DNA of 64,000 bases. Source: Telmatobacter sp. DSM 110680. Its GTDB lineage: Bacteria > Acidobacteriota > Terriglobia > Terriglobales > Acidobacteriaceae. The DNA is taken from the NCBI RefSeq assembly GCF_039994875.1, contig NZ_CP121196.1, positions 5,923,866 through 5,987,865 of the forward strand, read 5' to 3'. Of this stretch, positions 45,302 through 54,522 are shown one piece after another. The notes beneath the pieces are model-generated. The model had not been told where the DNA came from. It did no database searches and worked only from the letters and a program-made list of their open reading frames with translations. Position 1 is the stretch's first letter. Each line of letters opens with the position of its first letter. The translations under genes were made by a program, and so were the position numbers.

Positions 45302-45874
45302 TTACCGAGTAGGCCACTCTTCGACCACGATGCCCAAGTCGTTCAGCTGCTGAATTGCGGCCTCAACGTTGCGCCGAATCTTGGGGCGGTCTTTCGCGGA
45401 TGCTCCCGGTAACTCCGCCACTGCCACTACGCGGCCGTAGTGCCACGCGCTCTGCGGAACGGCGACCATCGCATCGGGCAGATCCTTGGGCCTGATCTCG
45501 ATCTCCTGCCGCCGCGCCGCATCGGGACGCAGCATGGTTCCTTTGCCGACGTCGCTGGTATTGGCATCAGCCTGCAGGACGCGCAGAGTAATGGCATCGG
45601 GCCCTACCGCAAGAAACGGATTCGTCCACGCAGCAGGATCGTGCACGTCAACGTACAGGCTCTTGGTAGGAAGGGGAATGCGCGAGAGCGCCTCACGCTG
45701 CAAATCGCGGGTAGAAGCGCGTGCCTGGGCGGCCACCTGCGCCTTCTGCTCGGCATTGACCGCACTTTTGGCAACACCTACGACGGCCTGCTCTTCTCTA
45801 TGGCAAGCGACCATGCAAACCGCCAATAGCACGGACATTGCTGCAAGGCCAGCAGCTTTTGAAGGGGGGATCAC
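45302..45874 (-). CDS. Putative lipoprotein
   Basis: 190 aa with a type II signal peptide and lipobox (LAVCMVAC, modified Cys near residue 24). The mature part is alpha-helical at first (QKAQVAAQARASTRDLQREALS), then beta-rich. No recognised family. It lies between the enoyl-CoA hydratase remnant and the dehydrogenase, with gaps of 57 and 19 bp, so it may be part of the same transcript. Confidence 0.72.
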   Translation of the reverse strand: MIPPSKAAGLAAMSVLLAVCMVACHREEQAVVGVAKSAVNAEQKAQVAAQARASTRDLQREALSRIPLPTKSLYVDVHDPAAWTNPFLAVGPDAITLRVLQADANTSDVGKGTMLRPDAARRQEIEIRPKDLPDAMVAVPQSAWHYGRVVAVAELPGASAKDRPKIRRNVEAAIQQLNDLGIVVEEWPTR

Positions 45875-45931
45875 GTCTCAAGAATATCAGCACACGCGAT
45901 TCGATTCATCAGCCGGCAGCGGATCGACCGC

Positions 45932-46714
45932 TTACCGACCCTTCCACACCGGCGGTCTCTTTTCGAGAAATGCGCTGGTCCCCTCGGCTTTGTCCGCGGT
46001 GTCGCAGAGGTGGCCGAAGCTCTCGGCTTCCCGCAGCAGGGCCAGGTCCAGCGGTAGACTCAGGCCCTCATCCACAACCCGCAAGGTTTCCGCAATCGCG
46101 AGCGGAGCCTGGCCGGCGATCTCGGCAGCCAATGCTGCAGCGCGCTGCATCAACTCGGCAGCCGGCACCACTTCGTCGACCAGTCCTATCCGCAACGCTT
46201 CTGTGGCATTGATGATTGTGCCCGTCAGCAGCAGTTTCAGAGCCGCACCGCGTCCTACCAGCCGGGGCAGCCGCTGCGATCCACCGTATCCCGGAATGAC
46301 TCCGAGCTTTACCTCTGGTTGTCCGAACTTCGCATCGTCGGCTGCAATGCGCAGGGTGCAAGCCATTGCCAGTTCGCAACCGCCACCCAGCGCGAATCCC
46401 CTGACGCACGCGATTACGGGTTTGCCCAGCGTCTCAATCTTGCGAAATACCGCCTAGCCGCGAAGAGCAAATGCTTTTCCCTCTCCGCCTTCCGCCGCCG
46501 CCAATTCGCGGATGTCTGCACCCGCGGCAAAAGCGCGTTCGCCGGACCCGGTCAGCAAGACTACCCGAATCTCAGAGTCTGCCGCCAGTTCGTCAAAGAC
46601 GAAATCCAGTTCGGTAAACGTTGCCGCATTTAGAGCATTCAAGACTTTCGGACGATCGAGAGTTACCGTGGCTACGGTCCCCTGTTTTTCCAGATGAAGA
46701 TTTTCAGTTTTCAT
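45932..46714 (-). pseudogene. Enoyl-CoA hydratase/isomerase, interrupted by an in-frame amber codon
   Basis: A single continuous frame of 261 codons with one TAG at 46454-46456 (codon 87). The upstream part holds the crotonase start (VATVTLDRPKVLNALNAA, FAAGADIRELAAAE) and the downstream part the oxyanion segment (VRGFALGGGCELAMACTLR), VKLGVIPGYGGSQRLPRLVG and a normal C-terminus. The homologous position is normally Gln (RGQAVF), so one C-to-T change (CAG to TAG) explains it. Either a recent pseudogene, a sequencing error or, less likely, readthrough. A restart at the ATG near 46366 would lack the first oxyanion residue. Confidence 0.85.
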
Positions 46715-47093
46715 GCGAAACGAGGGTAGCAGATTCGGCGCCCGACCGAGCTTCGCACAAATGAAGAGGCGGCCCGGTTTCGGGCCGCCCTAAAATCTCT
46801 TGCCAGAGATGTACAGGAAAACTAATTCAGGAGGCATGGTTAGAGTAGCGCCGTGCCCATCTGCCGTCTTGAGTCATTTGGACGAGAACCACATCCACCA
46901 TTGGGTGGAGGTGTTTCTAGAACCAGCACAATGAATCAAAAGGACTTCTGAGGCTCCCGTTTCCGGCCTCATAATCAAAGTAATGCTCCAGCAGCGCCAT
47001 ACTTTGTCTCTGGGTCGGGATTGAGACCTCTTGCCGCGTACCGAAAACAATCCGTGCACTCTGAGTTGGGCGTCCGGCTGTGAACCACCAGCC
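46715..47093. other. Upstream region of the sensor kinase
   Basis: Contains a perfect GC-rich hairpin (GGCGGCCCG at 46768-46776 with CGGGCCGCC at 46781-46789) but no gene to which it clearly belongs. A short frame after AGGAGG at about 46830 is too close to its ATG and was not called. Confidence 0.45.
46768..46789. terminator. GC-rich hairpin of unclear ownership
   Basis: Nine-base perfect stem with a GTTT loop. No T-tract on either side and no gene ending next to it; it may insulate the kinase promoter or be a remnant. Confidence 0.45.
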
Positions 47094-50003
47094 GTGGCCC
47101 GACTTAAGGCGTCCCCATTCCTCGCAGCATTTTTCCTGATCTTATTCTCGGTTTCTGCGTTATCGATATCCGCCCTGGAGCCGACCACCTCCCTGTCGGG
47201 CTACGGACGTCAGTCCTGGGTCATGGAGAACGGGCTCCCGCAAAATACCGTGAAGGCCATGGCGCAAACCCGCGACGGATTTCTGTGGCTCGGCACAGAA
47301 GTCGGGTTAGTTCGCTTTGACGGCACCAACTTCGTCCTTTTCGATCAGGACTCAAAAACCGCTTTGCCTGGAAATGATGTGCACTGCCTTCTCGCCGGAG
47401 ATGATGGGGCTCTCTGGATCGGCACCAGTGACGGGTTGGCGCGGCTGAAGGATGGCGCGGTGACGACCTTCACCACCGCCAACGGCCTGCCGAGTAACTC
47501 AATACGTTCTTTGTACAAATCTCCGGAGGGAGAGGTCATCGTCTCTACCGAAAATGGCGGTGTCGGCATTGAGGGGTCACGCGTCGTACCTGTCTCTGAT
47601 CAACGCATGGGTGGCCCACCTGCGCTCCTTCGCGCGGAGTTGGCCGACAAATACTACACGATCGTCAATAAAACAACCGTGGAGATATCGCATAACGGCC
47701 GCACAGAACAGAGTTTCGCTGTCGGCAAAGAGCTCCCCGGCACACGTATCCAGACGGCATATGCCGACCGCGAAGGCGGCCTCTGGATCGGCACCAACGG
47801 TGGCCTTGTTCGCTGGACAGAAAACAAGAGCGGGAACAAGATCGATCGCTTCCCTCTTACCGACCCTCTCGCCACGACCTCCATCCTCTCCATCCTTGAA
47901 GACCGCGAAGGCAACATCTGGGTTGGCACCGAAACCGGCGGCCTACACATCCTGCGCGATGAACGTTTCCGCACCTTTGGTGCGCGCGATGGCCTCTCTT
48001 CCGACGCTACGACTACCGTTGTCGAAGACAATTCCGGCACGCTGTGGATTGGCACCAGCGGCAGCGGGCTGAACGCCTTCGCGCACAATGGAAGTTCCTT
48101 CACAAAGGTGAAAACTCTAGACGTCCGCAACGGACTATATAGCGATGTAATTCTTTCGCTCGCCGCGGCACCCAACGGAGATATCTGGGTCGGGACTCCC
48201 GACGGATTGAACCGTATTCACAACGGCGTCGTCAGTCCTTTCCCTTCGGCGGACGGCCTGCCGGATGAATTCATTCGTTCCCTTCTGGTCGATGCTGACG
48301 GCTCGCTTTGGATCGGCACGCGACGCGGCCTCGCCCACTGGAACCCCGGCTCACCCGGCAACCAGATGGACATCTTCACCCAGGCAACGGGACTGGGCAG
48401 CGATCTTGTGGGCGCCATGGCCCGCGACACACGCGGCAACTTGTGGGTGGCTACGCTTGCTGGACTTTCGCGCCTTCAAGACCCGCATCTTCAGGGCAGC
48501 ACCAAACCGTCCATCAGCAATTTCACCGCGACTGAAGGCCTCTCCAGCAACGTCATCACCGCTCTGCTTCCGCGCCAAGACGGAACCCTGCTGATTGGCA
48601 CCAATGGCCAGGGATGGAATCTGTGGGACGGCCAGCATTTTTCTCCGGTCGCGCGAACCGGCCTGAATCACACCGCCATTCACGCCATCCTCGACGACGA
48701 ACACGGACACTTGTGGTTTGCCACCGCCAACGGCATCGCGCGCTGTGACTGCGACATGGCCGGAGGCTGCTCGCACTGGATGGAATTCGGCCCCGCAGAC
48801 GGTCTTCGTGGACGCGAGATGGCCACCAACAGCCATCCTTCTGCATGGCGCTCACGCGATGGGTGGCTGTGGTTTGCGACACCCAAGGGTCTGGTCGCAA
48901 TCGATCCCGCTCACTTCCCCGTCAACACCGTGCCTCCGCCGGTTGCGCTCATCCGCTTCGCCGCCGACGATGTCGATCAGCCGTTGTACGAGACAGACCG
49001 ATTGAAGGTTCAGGCCGGACACAATCATTTTCAATTCGACTACGCGGGACTGAGTTTCACCGCACCTCAGAAAGTGCGCTATCGCTTCATGCTGGAAGGC
49101 TTCGATCACCAATGGACCGAAGCCGGCGCGCGTCGCTCCGCCTATTACACCAACATTCCGCCGGGCAACTACACCTTTCGCGTGCAGGCGGCAAACAACG
49201 ACGGCCTCTGGAACAGCGACGGAGCAGCGCTCGCGTTCACCCTCCGCCCACACTTCTATCAGACCGTCTGGTTCTACATTCTGCTGGCTGCGCTAGCTGC
49301 CGGGCTCATTGTCCTCATCCTGCGCCTTCGCCTTTTGCGTGCGAAGCGACAATTCGACGCTGTGCTGGCGGAACGCAACCGGATCGCGCGCGAAGTGCAT
49401 GACACTCTTGCGCAGGGCTATGTGGGCGTATCGGTCCAACTTGAAGTGCTGTCCGAGTTGCTCCGCTATAACAAGACTGAAGCCGCGATCAAGCATCTCG
49501 ACACTGCCCGCCAGCATGTACGCGAAGGTCTCGCTGAAGCGCGTCAATCGATCTGGGCTTTACGCTCGCAGGATTCCGGCGAAAACACGCTTCCGGTAAA
49601 GCTGCGCCGTTCTACCGAGCAAGCCAACGGAAACGGCATTGAGGCGTCCTTCAGCCTCTACGGTGCCTACCGTCCAATGCCTGAGGAGAAGGAACGCGAA
49701 TTCCTGCGCGTTGGGCAGGAGGCCATCCATAATGTGAAGAAGCACGCTGGGGCCACGCACCTCGTCGTTCAGCTTGAGTATGGACCGGCCGAGATTGCGC
49801 TGGTGGTGCGCGATGATGGACGCGGCTTTGAAGTTAAGGACGGAGCTGATTCTCCTCCGGGACACTACGGGCTTACGGGAATGCGAGAGCGGGCAGACGC
49901 GATTGGCGGCACGCTTGAAGTGAATAGCGAAAGAGGATCGGGTACAACCGTACGCCTGCAAGTGATGACACCGAAGGACGCACAGGAAAGGTCGGGGAAT
50001 TGA
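47094..50003 (+). CDS. Propeller-sensor histidine kinase (HPK7/HisKA_3)
   Basis: About 969 aa from GTG 47094; a TTG at 47031 would add 21 residues and the choice is not certain. Signal/anchor segment (AAFFLILFSVSALSISALE), then fourteen or so Reg_prop-type blades with the motif LWIGT (~45-640), a Y_Y_Y domain (..MLEGFDHQWTEAG.., ~660-735), one membrane helix (~740-760) and the kinase core. The phosphoacceptor His is at 49398-49400 in REVHDTLAQG and the ATP-binding domain has DDGRGF and GLTGMRERA. It overlaps its response regulator by one base. Confidence 0.93.
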   Translation: MARLKASPFLAAFFLILFSVSALSISALEPTTSLSGYGRQSWVMENGLPQNTVKAMAQTRDGFLWLGTEVGLVRFDGTNFVLFDQDSKTALPGNDVHCLLAGDDGALWIGTSDGLARLKDGAVTTFTTANGLPSNSIRSLYKSPEGEVIVSTENGGVGIEGSRVVPVSDQRMGGPPALLRAELADKYYTIVNKTTVEISHNGRTEQSFAVGKELPGTRIQTAYADREGGLWIGTNGGLVRWTENKSGNKIDRFPLTDPLATTSILSILEDREGNIWVGTETGGLHILRDERFRTFGARDGLSSDATTTVVEDNSGTLWIGTSGSGLNAFAHNGSSFTKVKTLDVRNGLYSDVILSLAAAPNGDIWVGTPDGLNRIHNGVVSPFPSADGLPDEFIRSLLVDADGSLWIGTRRGLAHWNPGSPGNQMDIFTQATGLGSDLVGAMARDTRGNLWVATLAGLSRLQDPHLQGSTKPSISNFTATEGLSSNVITALLPRQDGTLLIGTNGQGWNLWDGQHFSPVARTGLNHTAIHAILDDEHGHLWFATANGIARCDCDMAGGCSHWMEFGPADGLRGREMATNSHPSAWRSRDGWLWFATPKGLVAIDPAHFPVNTVPPPVALIRFAADDVDQPLYETDRLKVQAGHNHFQFDYAGLSFTAPQKVRYRFMLEGFDHQWTEAGARRSAYYTNIPPGNYTFRVQAANNDGLWNSDGAALAFTLRPHFYQTVWFYILLAALAAGLIVLILRLRLLRAKRQFDAVLAERNRIAREVHDTLAQGYVGVSVQLEVLSELLRYNKTEAAIKHLDTARQHVREGLAEARQSIWALRSQDSGENTLPVKLRRSTEQANGNGIEASFSLYGAYRPMPEEKEREFLRVGQEAIHNVKKHAGATHLVVQLEYGPAEIALVVRDDGRGFEVKDGADSPPGHYGLTGMRERADAIGGTLEVNSERGSGTTVRLQVMTPKDAQERSGN

Positions 50004-50656
50004 TGGCGGTTCAGGAAAACATCCGTGTTCTCGTGGTGGAAGATCATCACGTGGTGCGCCAGGGCCTCGTAGCCCTTCTCAATGTAGTGGATGGCATCGA
50101 AGTGGTGGGTGAAGCTGCAGACGGCGTCGAAGCCATCACGCAGTTTCGCAAATGCCAGCCGAACGTAACCCTGATTGATCTGCGCATGCCCCGGCTTTCC
50201 GGTGTTGAGGTTATTCAGCGCATTCGCATGGAGACGCCGGCGGCGCGCTTCATCGTGCTCACCACCTACGATGGCGATGAGGATATATTCCGCGCATTGC
50301 AAGCGGGCGCGCGCGCTTATTTACTTAAGGGGATGACCACCGATGATCTCGTCGCCACCATCCGTACCGTGCATGCAGGCCGTTCTCACATTCCTCCCGC
50401 GATTGCGCAGCGGCTTGCAGAGCGTGTTGGTACAGAAGAACTAACTCCGCGCGAATTCGACGTTCTGGAGCAGATCGTGGGCGGTTGCAGCAACAAGGAA
50501 ATTGCTACAGCGCTTGAAATCTCCGAGGCCACCGTCAAGACTCATATCAACAGCCTGCTTGGAAAGCTTGGAGTTACCGATCGAACCCAGGCCGCCACGG
50601 CCGCGATCCAGCGCGGCATCGTCACGTTGGAATCTTTGCGAAAACCAAAGCCATAA
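50003..50656 (+). CDS. NarL/FixJ-family response regulator
   Basis: 217 aa from ATG 50003, which overlaps the kinase TGA (TGATG). The receiver domain has the acidic pocket VVEDHH and phospho-acceptor Asp59 in TLIDLRMPRLSG; the C-terminal LuxR HTH is LTPREFDVLEQIVGGCSNKE followed by IATALEISEATVKTHINSLL. It is the cognate partner of the propeller kinase; the target genes are unknown. Confidence 0.95.
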   Translation: MAVQENIRVLVVEDHHVVRQGLVALLNVVDGIEVVGEAADGVEAITQFRKCQPNVTLIDLRMPRLSGVEVIQRIRMETPAARFIVLTTYDGDEDIFRALQAGARAYLLKGMTTDDLVATIRTVHAGRSHIPPAIAQRLAERVGTEELTPREFDVLEQIVGGCSNKEIATALEISEATVKTHINSLLGKLGVTDRTQAATAAIQRGIVTLESLRKPKP

Positions 50657-50667
50657 ATCAGGTGATC

Positions 50668-51228
50668 ATGAAGCGATTTATTTTTCTTGCACTCTTAGTT
50701 GCATCTGTAGGAACCATTGCAAACGCGCAGAAGGTGCCCGTTGTGCAAGCCCAGAAGGCTGCCGTCGCGCAGGCGCAGAAGTCCACCTGGCGCCAGGCGT
50801 CCGATACCGAACTGGCCTCGTTGCTGCCTGCGCGTGCCCCCGTCATCAAAGAACACATCGAAACCGAGATGCGGACAGCCAGCGGCATCGTCGATGGCCG
50901 CGGGCGCTACATCGCGGGCGTAGTACTGATCACCGCCGGATATAGCGCTGAGGGCAAGTATTCGCATTTCCTTGTGGTGCAGTCACCCATCAGAGTTGGC
51001 GGTGTTGAGCTAAAGCCCGGCGAATATGTTCTCGGGTACACTCATGGCGACGACGAGTTGAAAGTGCACTTCAACGAGGCGGCGACCGGCGCTCTCGTGG
51101 GCAGCGCGGATGCTCATCTGATGACCGGGATCAAAGGCGTAACCAACCTGCGCATCTGGCCGCCGGCAACGAGAGCTGTGATTCAAATCGGGCGCTTTGG
51201 GATCCCATACGAATTAAGCGAGAAATAG
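50668..51228 (+). CDS. Secreted hypothetical protein after the two-component pair
   Basis: 186 aa from ATG 50668 with AGGTGATC upstream. Signal peptide (~1-20, ending ANAQ), a short tandem repeat (VPVVQAQKAAVAQAQK) and a beta-rich domain (VQSPIRVGGVELKPGEYVLG.., ..VHFNEAATGALVGSADAHL) recalling periplasmic DUF-type proteins seen next to Acidobacteriota two-component systems. It starts 11 bp after the response regulator, so likely cotranscribed with it; role unknown. Confidence 0.75.
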   Translation: MKRFIFLALLVASVGTIANAQKVPVVQAQKAAVAQAQKSTWRQASDTELASLLPARAPVIKEHIETEMRTASGIVDGRGRYIAGVVLITAGYSAEGKYSHFLVVQSPIRVGGVELKPGEYVLGYTHGDDELKVHFNEAATGALVGSADAHLMTGIKGVTNLRIWPPATRAVIQIGRFGIPYELSEK

Positions 51229-51351
51229 CCTTAGATCCGGAGTTCCTGTCTGGATCCTGAGACATCGGGGAAATTCTGCGTCCCACAAAAGAACCAAGCC
51301 GTACCTCCGCGTATCGGGTATCCTCGATACACGCTTGAACAGGAGAACGTC

Positions 51352-51756
51352 ATGTCCTGGTTCCTTCTCGCCTGGCAGAGAGCCGCAGACTTCAGCGGCC
51401 GGTCCCGCCGCAAAGAATACTGGTACTTCCAGCTATTCAACGCCATCGTGATGATATTCATTGGACTGTTTGCCATAGCCTTTTCTGATCAAGGTAAACC
51501 GGCAATGATTCCATTCGGCGTTATGTTCGCGTATGGACTCATACTCGTCGTCCCGTCGCTGTCCGTCACGATCCGCCGCCTTCATGACATCGGCAAAAGC
51601 GGCTGGTGGTACTTCATCGCCTTCATCCCGTTAATCGGCGGCATTATTCTTTTCGTGTTCACCTTGTTTGACAGCGAACCCTACGCCAACCAGTGGGGAC
51701 TTGACCCCAAGGCATCTGAACGCGCGATCGTCCCGCCGTACGCCATGCCGCGCTGA
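51352..51756 (+). CDS. DUF805 membrane protein
   Basis: 134 aa, DUF805 domain: FLLAWQRAADFSGRSRRKEY then WYFQLFNAIV, with the VTIRRLHDIGKSGWWYFIAF signature and three to four membrane helices. RBS CAGGAGAAC. Function unknown. A strong terminator follows. Confidence 0.9.
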   Translation: MSWFLLAWQRAADFSGRSRRKEYWYFQLFNAIVMIFIGLFAIAFSDQGKPAMIPFGVMFAYGLILVVPSLSVTIRRLHDIGKSGWWYFIAFIPLIGGIILFVFTLFDSEPYANQWGLDPKASERAIVPPYAMPR

Positions 51757-51826
51757 CTGGCTCGCTGGAGCAGACTTCGCAACGGCGGTCTGTGCACCGC
51801 GACTTCGTGGTTTCCGATCCAATAAC

Positions 51827-51858
51827 GAAGGCCCGCATTATGCGGGCCTTCGCTGTTT
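51827..51858. terminator. Bidirectional intrinsic terminator
   Basis: AAGGCCCGCA (51828-51837) pairs perfectly with 51841-51850 around TTA. Lies between the convergent DUF805 gene and the cytochrome oxidase operon. Confidence 0.85.
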
Positions 51859-51882
51859 GTGGCAAGGGGAGGGGGATTACCG

Positions 51883-53283
51883 TTATTTCCGCGCCGTTAG
51901 CAATGGCTTTTGAGTACTGGGAGCAAGTGGGTTGACCTGCGCATTCAGAAAATCAGTTAGATCACTGACATCCTGGTCGGTTCCCACCATGGGCGGCATG
52001 AACTTGCGATACGGCGAGTCAACCTTGTTCTCATGCAGCATCACGATGAAGTTGCGAATGTTGGCGCGATCGCGCCCTTCTAATAGATGCGCCAGGGGCC
52101 GATAGCCTTGTAGCGTGTGGCACGATCCGCACTCTCCGCGGAAGATCGCCTCTCCCCGCGAATAGCTTGAGGCCGAACCATTCCACACCCACGCCGAGTT
52201 CGCGAGATAGCCCTGCGCGTTGATCTTGCTCACATACGGTACGCGCACGCCATTGGAGTACATCCAGCGGCCGATCACGAATGGCTTGCGCAGCATCTCG
52301 CGCGAATACTCGCCAGCGCCAGTCGCCATCAGAGCGAGTAGAAGAACCGCCAGAGCATGCGAAAGATTGAATTCCTTCGGATTGCGATAGGCCAGGAAGT
52401 AAGCAACAAAGATGATCGTCGCGGAGGTCACAATGATGATGAGCGCCATGCGGGTGACGGTGGAGAAGGTGCCGGAGTTGATCGTGTCGATGCCCAGGGT
52501 CAGCAGCGCGCGCTGCGATGCCGGAACCATGGCGTAGTACCAGATCATCAAGAATGGCATGGCCACGAACGACGGAACCAGCCACTTTACACTCCACTGC
52601 ACCATGCTGGTCTTGAGCTCAGGCTGCTTGTCCCCATCGATGCGGCTGGCGGTGATGAGAGCCCAGATGCCGGCCAGGGAAGCGCAAACACAGGTACGCA
52701 GCAGAAGGCTTGGCCAATACGTCGGGTTAAAAAACGCATTCCAAAATTTACTGGCTTCGTGCCCTGTTCCCGCAACACCGATCCAGGTATCGCCGGGCGT
52801 GAGCATGAACGACAAAATGCCGTTGATGATGATGAGTGTGGCAGCAGAGGCGCCGGCATACACCCAACCTACCTTCAGATGAAGCTTCTCAGGAATGCGA
52901 TTCCATGTGTAGTAGTAAACCGCGATCGTGGTCAGCTCAACCATGAAGAAGACCCACTCCATCGCCCATCCAAATACGAAGTTGTGAATCAAGGTGCTGG
53001 TTGCCTCGGGATGCGTGAGTCCGATGGCAAACCATATCCCTACGCCCGACACGGTGCCGAAGACGGCGGTCAATATGAGGAAGAACTTCGAATGGCTCGC
53101 GAGCTGCTTTAGCCAGTCCGCGCGATTCTGCGGATCGGTCATGAGCATCGCCTTGCGCTCCGCCAGCGGCAGATAGAAACCGCCACCCACAGCGAATTGC
53201 GAAATCATGACGTGATAGATGGCGATCAGCCCGATCACCCATCCCGACCCTAAATGCGGTATATCCCAAAACGGATAGTTCAT
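51883..53283 (-). CDS. CydA-like bd-superfamily oxygen reductase fused to a cytochrome c domain
   Basis: 466 aa. The N-terminal ~350 residues have the CydA core: His24 in AIYHVMISQFAVGGGFYL (equivalent to the CydA heme ligand His19) and a Glu pair in AMEWVFFMVELTT. At the place of the CydA heme b558 ligand (His in KFVHTVASGYV of E. coli) it has Arg in LLLRTCVCASLAG, and no quinol loop is evident. Residues ~375-455 are a cytochrome c domain: CGSCH at residue 385 and a Met ligand in KFMPPM. It would take electrons from a c-type heme rather than quinol. AGGAG precedes the ATG and a large hairpin abuts it. Last gene of the operon. Confidence 0.88.
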   Translation of the reverse strand: MNYPFWDIPHLGSGWVIGLIAIYHVMISQFAVGGGFYLPLAERKAMLMTDPQNRADWLKQLASHSKFFLILTAVFGTVSGVGIWFAIGLTHPEATSTLIHNFVFGWAMEWVFFMVELTTIAVYYYTWNRIPEKLHLKVGWVYAGASAATLIIINGILSFMLTPGDTWIGVAGTGHEASKFWNAFFNPTYWPSLLLRTCVCASLAGIWALITASRIDGDKQPELKTSMVQWSVKWLVPSFVAMPFLMIWYYAMVPASQRALLTLGIDTINSGTFSTVTRMALIIIVTSATIIFVAYFLAYRNPKEFNLSHALAVLLLALMATGAGEYSREMLRKPFVIGRWMYSNGVRVPYVSKINAQGYLANSAWVWNGSASSYSRGEAIFRGECGSCHTLQGYRPLAHLLEGRDRANIRNFIVMLHENKVDSPYRKFMPPMVGTDQDVSDLTDFLNAQVNPLAPSTQKPLLTARK

Positions 53284-53296
53284 TTCCAGAGCTCCT

Positions 53297-53379
53297 AGCT
53301 TCCAGCTTCTAGCTCCTAGCTTTCTTCTCCTTCTGCTGAACTCTCTGTTTCAGCAGAATGGAGCTAGAAGCTGGTAGCT
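53297..53379. repeat. Composite hairpin between cytochrome b and CydA-c genes
   Basis: The arm at 53297-53316 pairs with 53360-53379 (19 of 20) and an inner CTGCTGAA/TTCAGCAG pair (53333-53340 with 53349-53356) extends it. The ribosome binding site AGGAG of the oxidase gene (53292-53296) sits at the foot of the arm, so mRNA folding could govern its translation. Built from short repeats of AGCTNCTAGCT type. Confidence 0.8.
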
Positions 53380-53396
53380 AGCAGCTAGAGGCTGCC

Positions 53397-54485
53397 TTAT
53401 CTAATCGTCCAATACCCAATCGCCGTCGTAGCCAGCAGCGCAAAGACTGCAATCAAGCCAAAATAGTGTGCGGCGCGTCCGCGTTTTCCGGAGTCGCGAC
53501 TTGTGTCGTAGAACGGAATCATTACCCACAGAGCGATGCCGATCGTGAACAGCAGAATGCCTGCGATCTCTCCGGGCTCGCCTTGCAGCCACTTGACCAT
53601 GCCGAGCAGCTTCAACATTTCAAACGGACTCATGAAGTACCACTCGGGATGAATGCCCATCGGTGCAGGAGCGAGCGAATCAAACTGCTTGCCCAGCTGC
53701 CACGGAAACACCGAAGCCAGCAACGCAAGAACGTTGAGCGAGATCAGCCACATCGCAAGATCCTTGCGCAGGAAGTTGGGCATGAACGGCATGGTCTTGC
53801 GTTCGATTACCGGTTTTGCCTCTTCGCTCGGAGGTGCGGCATTGCCATGCTTTTGCACCAGCCAAAGATGAAAGCCGAGCAGCGGCAGGAACACAGCCGG
53901 CAGCACCACCACGTGCAGTGCGAAGAAACGCTGCACCGTGAATTCGCTCACGTCTGGACCGCCACGCAACATGCTCGCAATAGCGGGCCCGATGAATGGA
54001 ACCGCCGCCGGAATCTGCAGGCCAACTTTGGTCGCAAAGTAACTGAGTTCGTCCATCGGCAACAAATATCCCGAGAATCCGAACACGGACGCGATTCCCA
54101 ACAGGCCCATGCCGCTCAGCCAGCCGAATTCGCGCGGCTTGCGATAGGCCTTCATGAAGTAGACCGAAAACATGTGCACGAGAATCGAGAACATCATCAG
54201 GTTCGCCGACCATGCATGTGCCGAACGGATCAGCCATCCGAAGTGCATCACATACGTGATCTGGCGGACAGATTCAAACGACTCCGCGCCCGGCCGGTAA
54301 TACACCAGCAGAAGAACGCCGGTGAAGCACTGCACCAGGAAGAGGAAGAGCGAGATTCCGCCCCAGTAGTACCAGAACGATTGAGCGTGTACCGGAACGG
54401 TCTTCTTGCGCGCAAACGCGGCGAGATCCGAAAGGCCGAGGCGCTCATCAACCCAGTCGTAGATAAAAGCGGTCTTTGTAGTCAT
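53397..54485 (-). CDS. Cytochrome b (b6-like) subunit of a bc-type complex
   Basis: 362 aa. N-terminal domain with four helices and two His pairs spaced 13 and 14 residues apart (HAWSANLMMFSILVH; LHVVVLPAVFLPLLGFH), the second spacing being that of cytochrome b6. The C-terminal part holds the Qo-site PEWYF motif (GIHPEWYFMSPFEML) and further helices. It oxidises quinol and passes one electron to the Rieske protein. The fusion of b6- and subunit-IV-like parts in one chain is common in bacteria. It follows the Rieske gene, with 37 bp between. Confidence 0.93.
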   Translation of the reverse strand: MTTKTAFIYDWVDERLGLSDLAAFARKKTVPVHAQSFWYYWGGISLFLFLVQCFTGVLLLVYYRPGAESFESVRQITYVMHFGWLIRSAHAWSANLMMFSILVHMFSVYFMKAYRKPREFGWLSGMGLLGIASVFGFSGYLLPMDELSYFATKVGLQIPAAVPFIGPAIASMLRGGPDVSEFTVQRFFALHVVVLPAVFLPLLGFHLWLVQKHGNAAPPSEEAKPVIERKTMPFMPNFLRKDLAMWLISLNVLALLASVFPWQLGKQFDSLAPAPMGIHPEWYFMSPFEMLKLLGMVKWLQGEPGEIAGILLFTIGIALWVMIPFYDTSRDSGKRGRAAHYFGLIAVFALLATTAIGYWTIR

Positions 54486-54522
54486 GCCTGTTGTCCTTTT
54501 GCTTTATGGGCGCGCGGCCGCG

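Noticed and set aside
53284..53396. Tandem AGCT-type repeats as a CRISPR or mobile-element trace
   Set aside because: No regular spacers and no terminal duplication; an mRNA hairpin explains the symmetry better.
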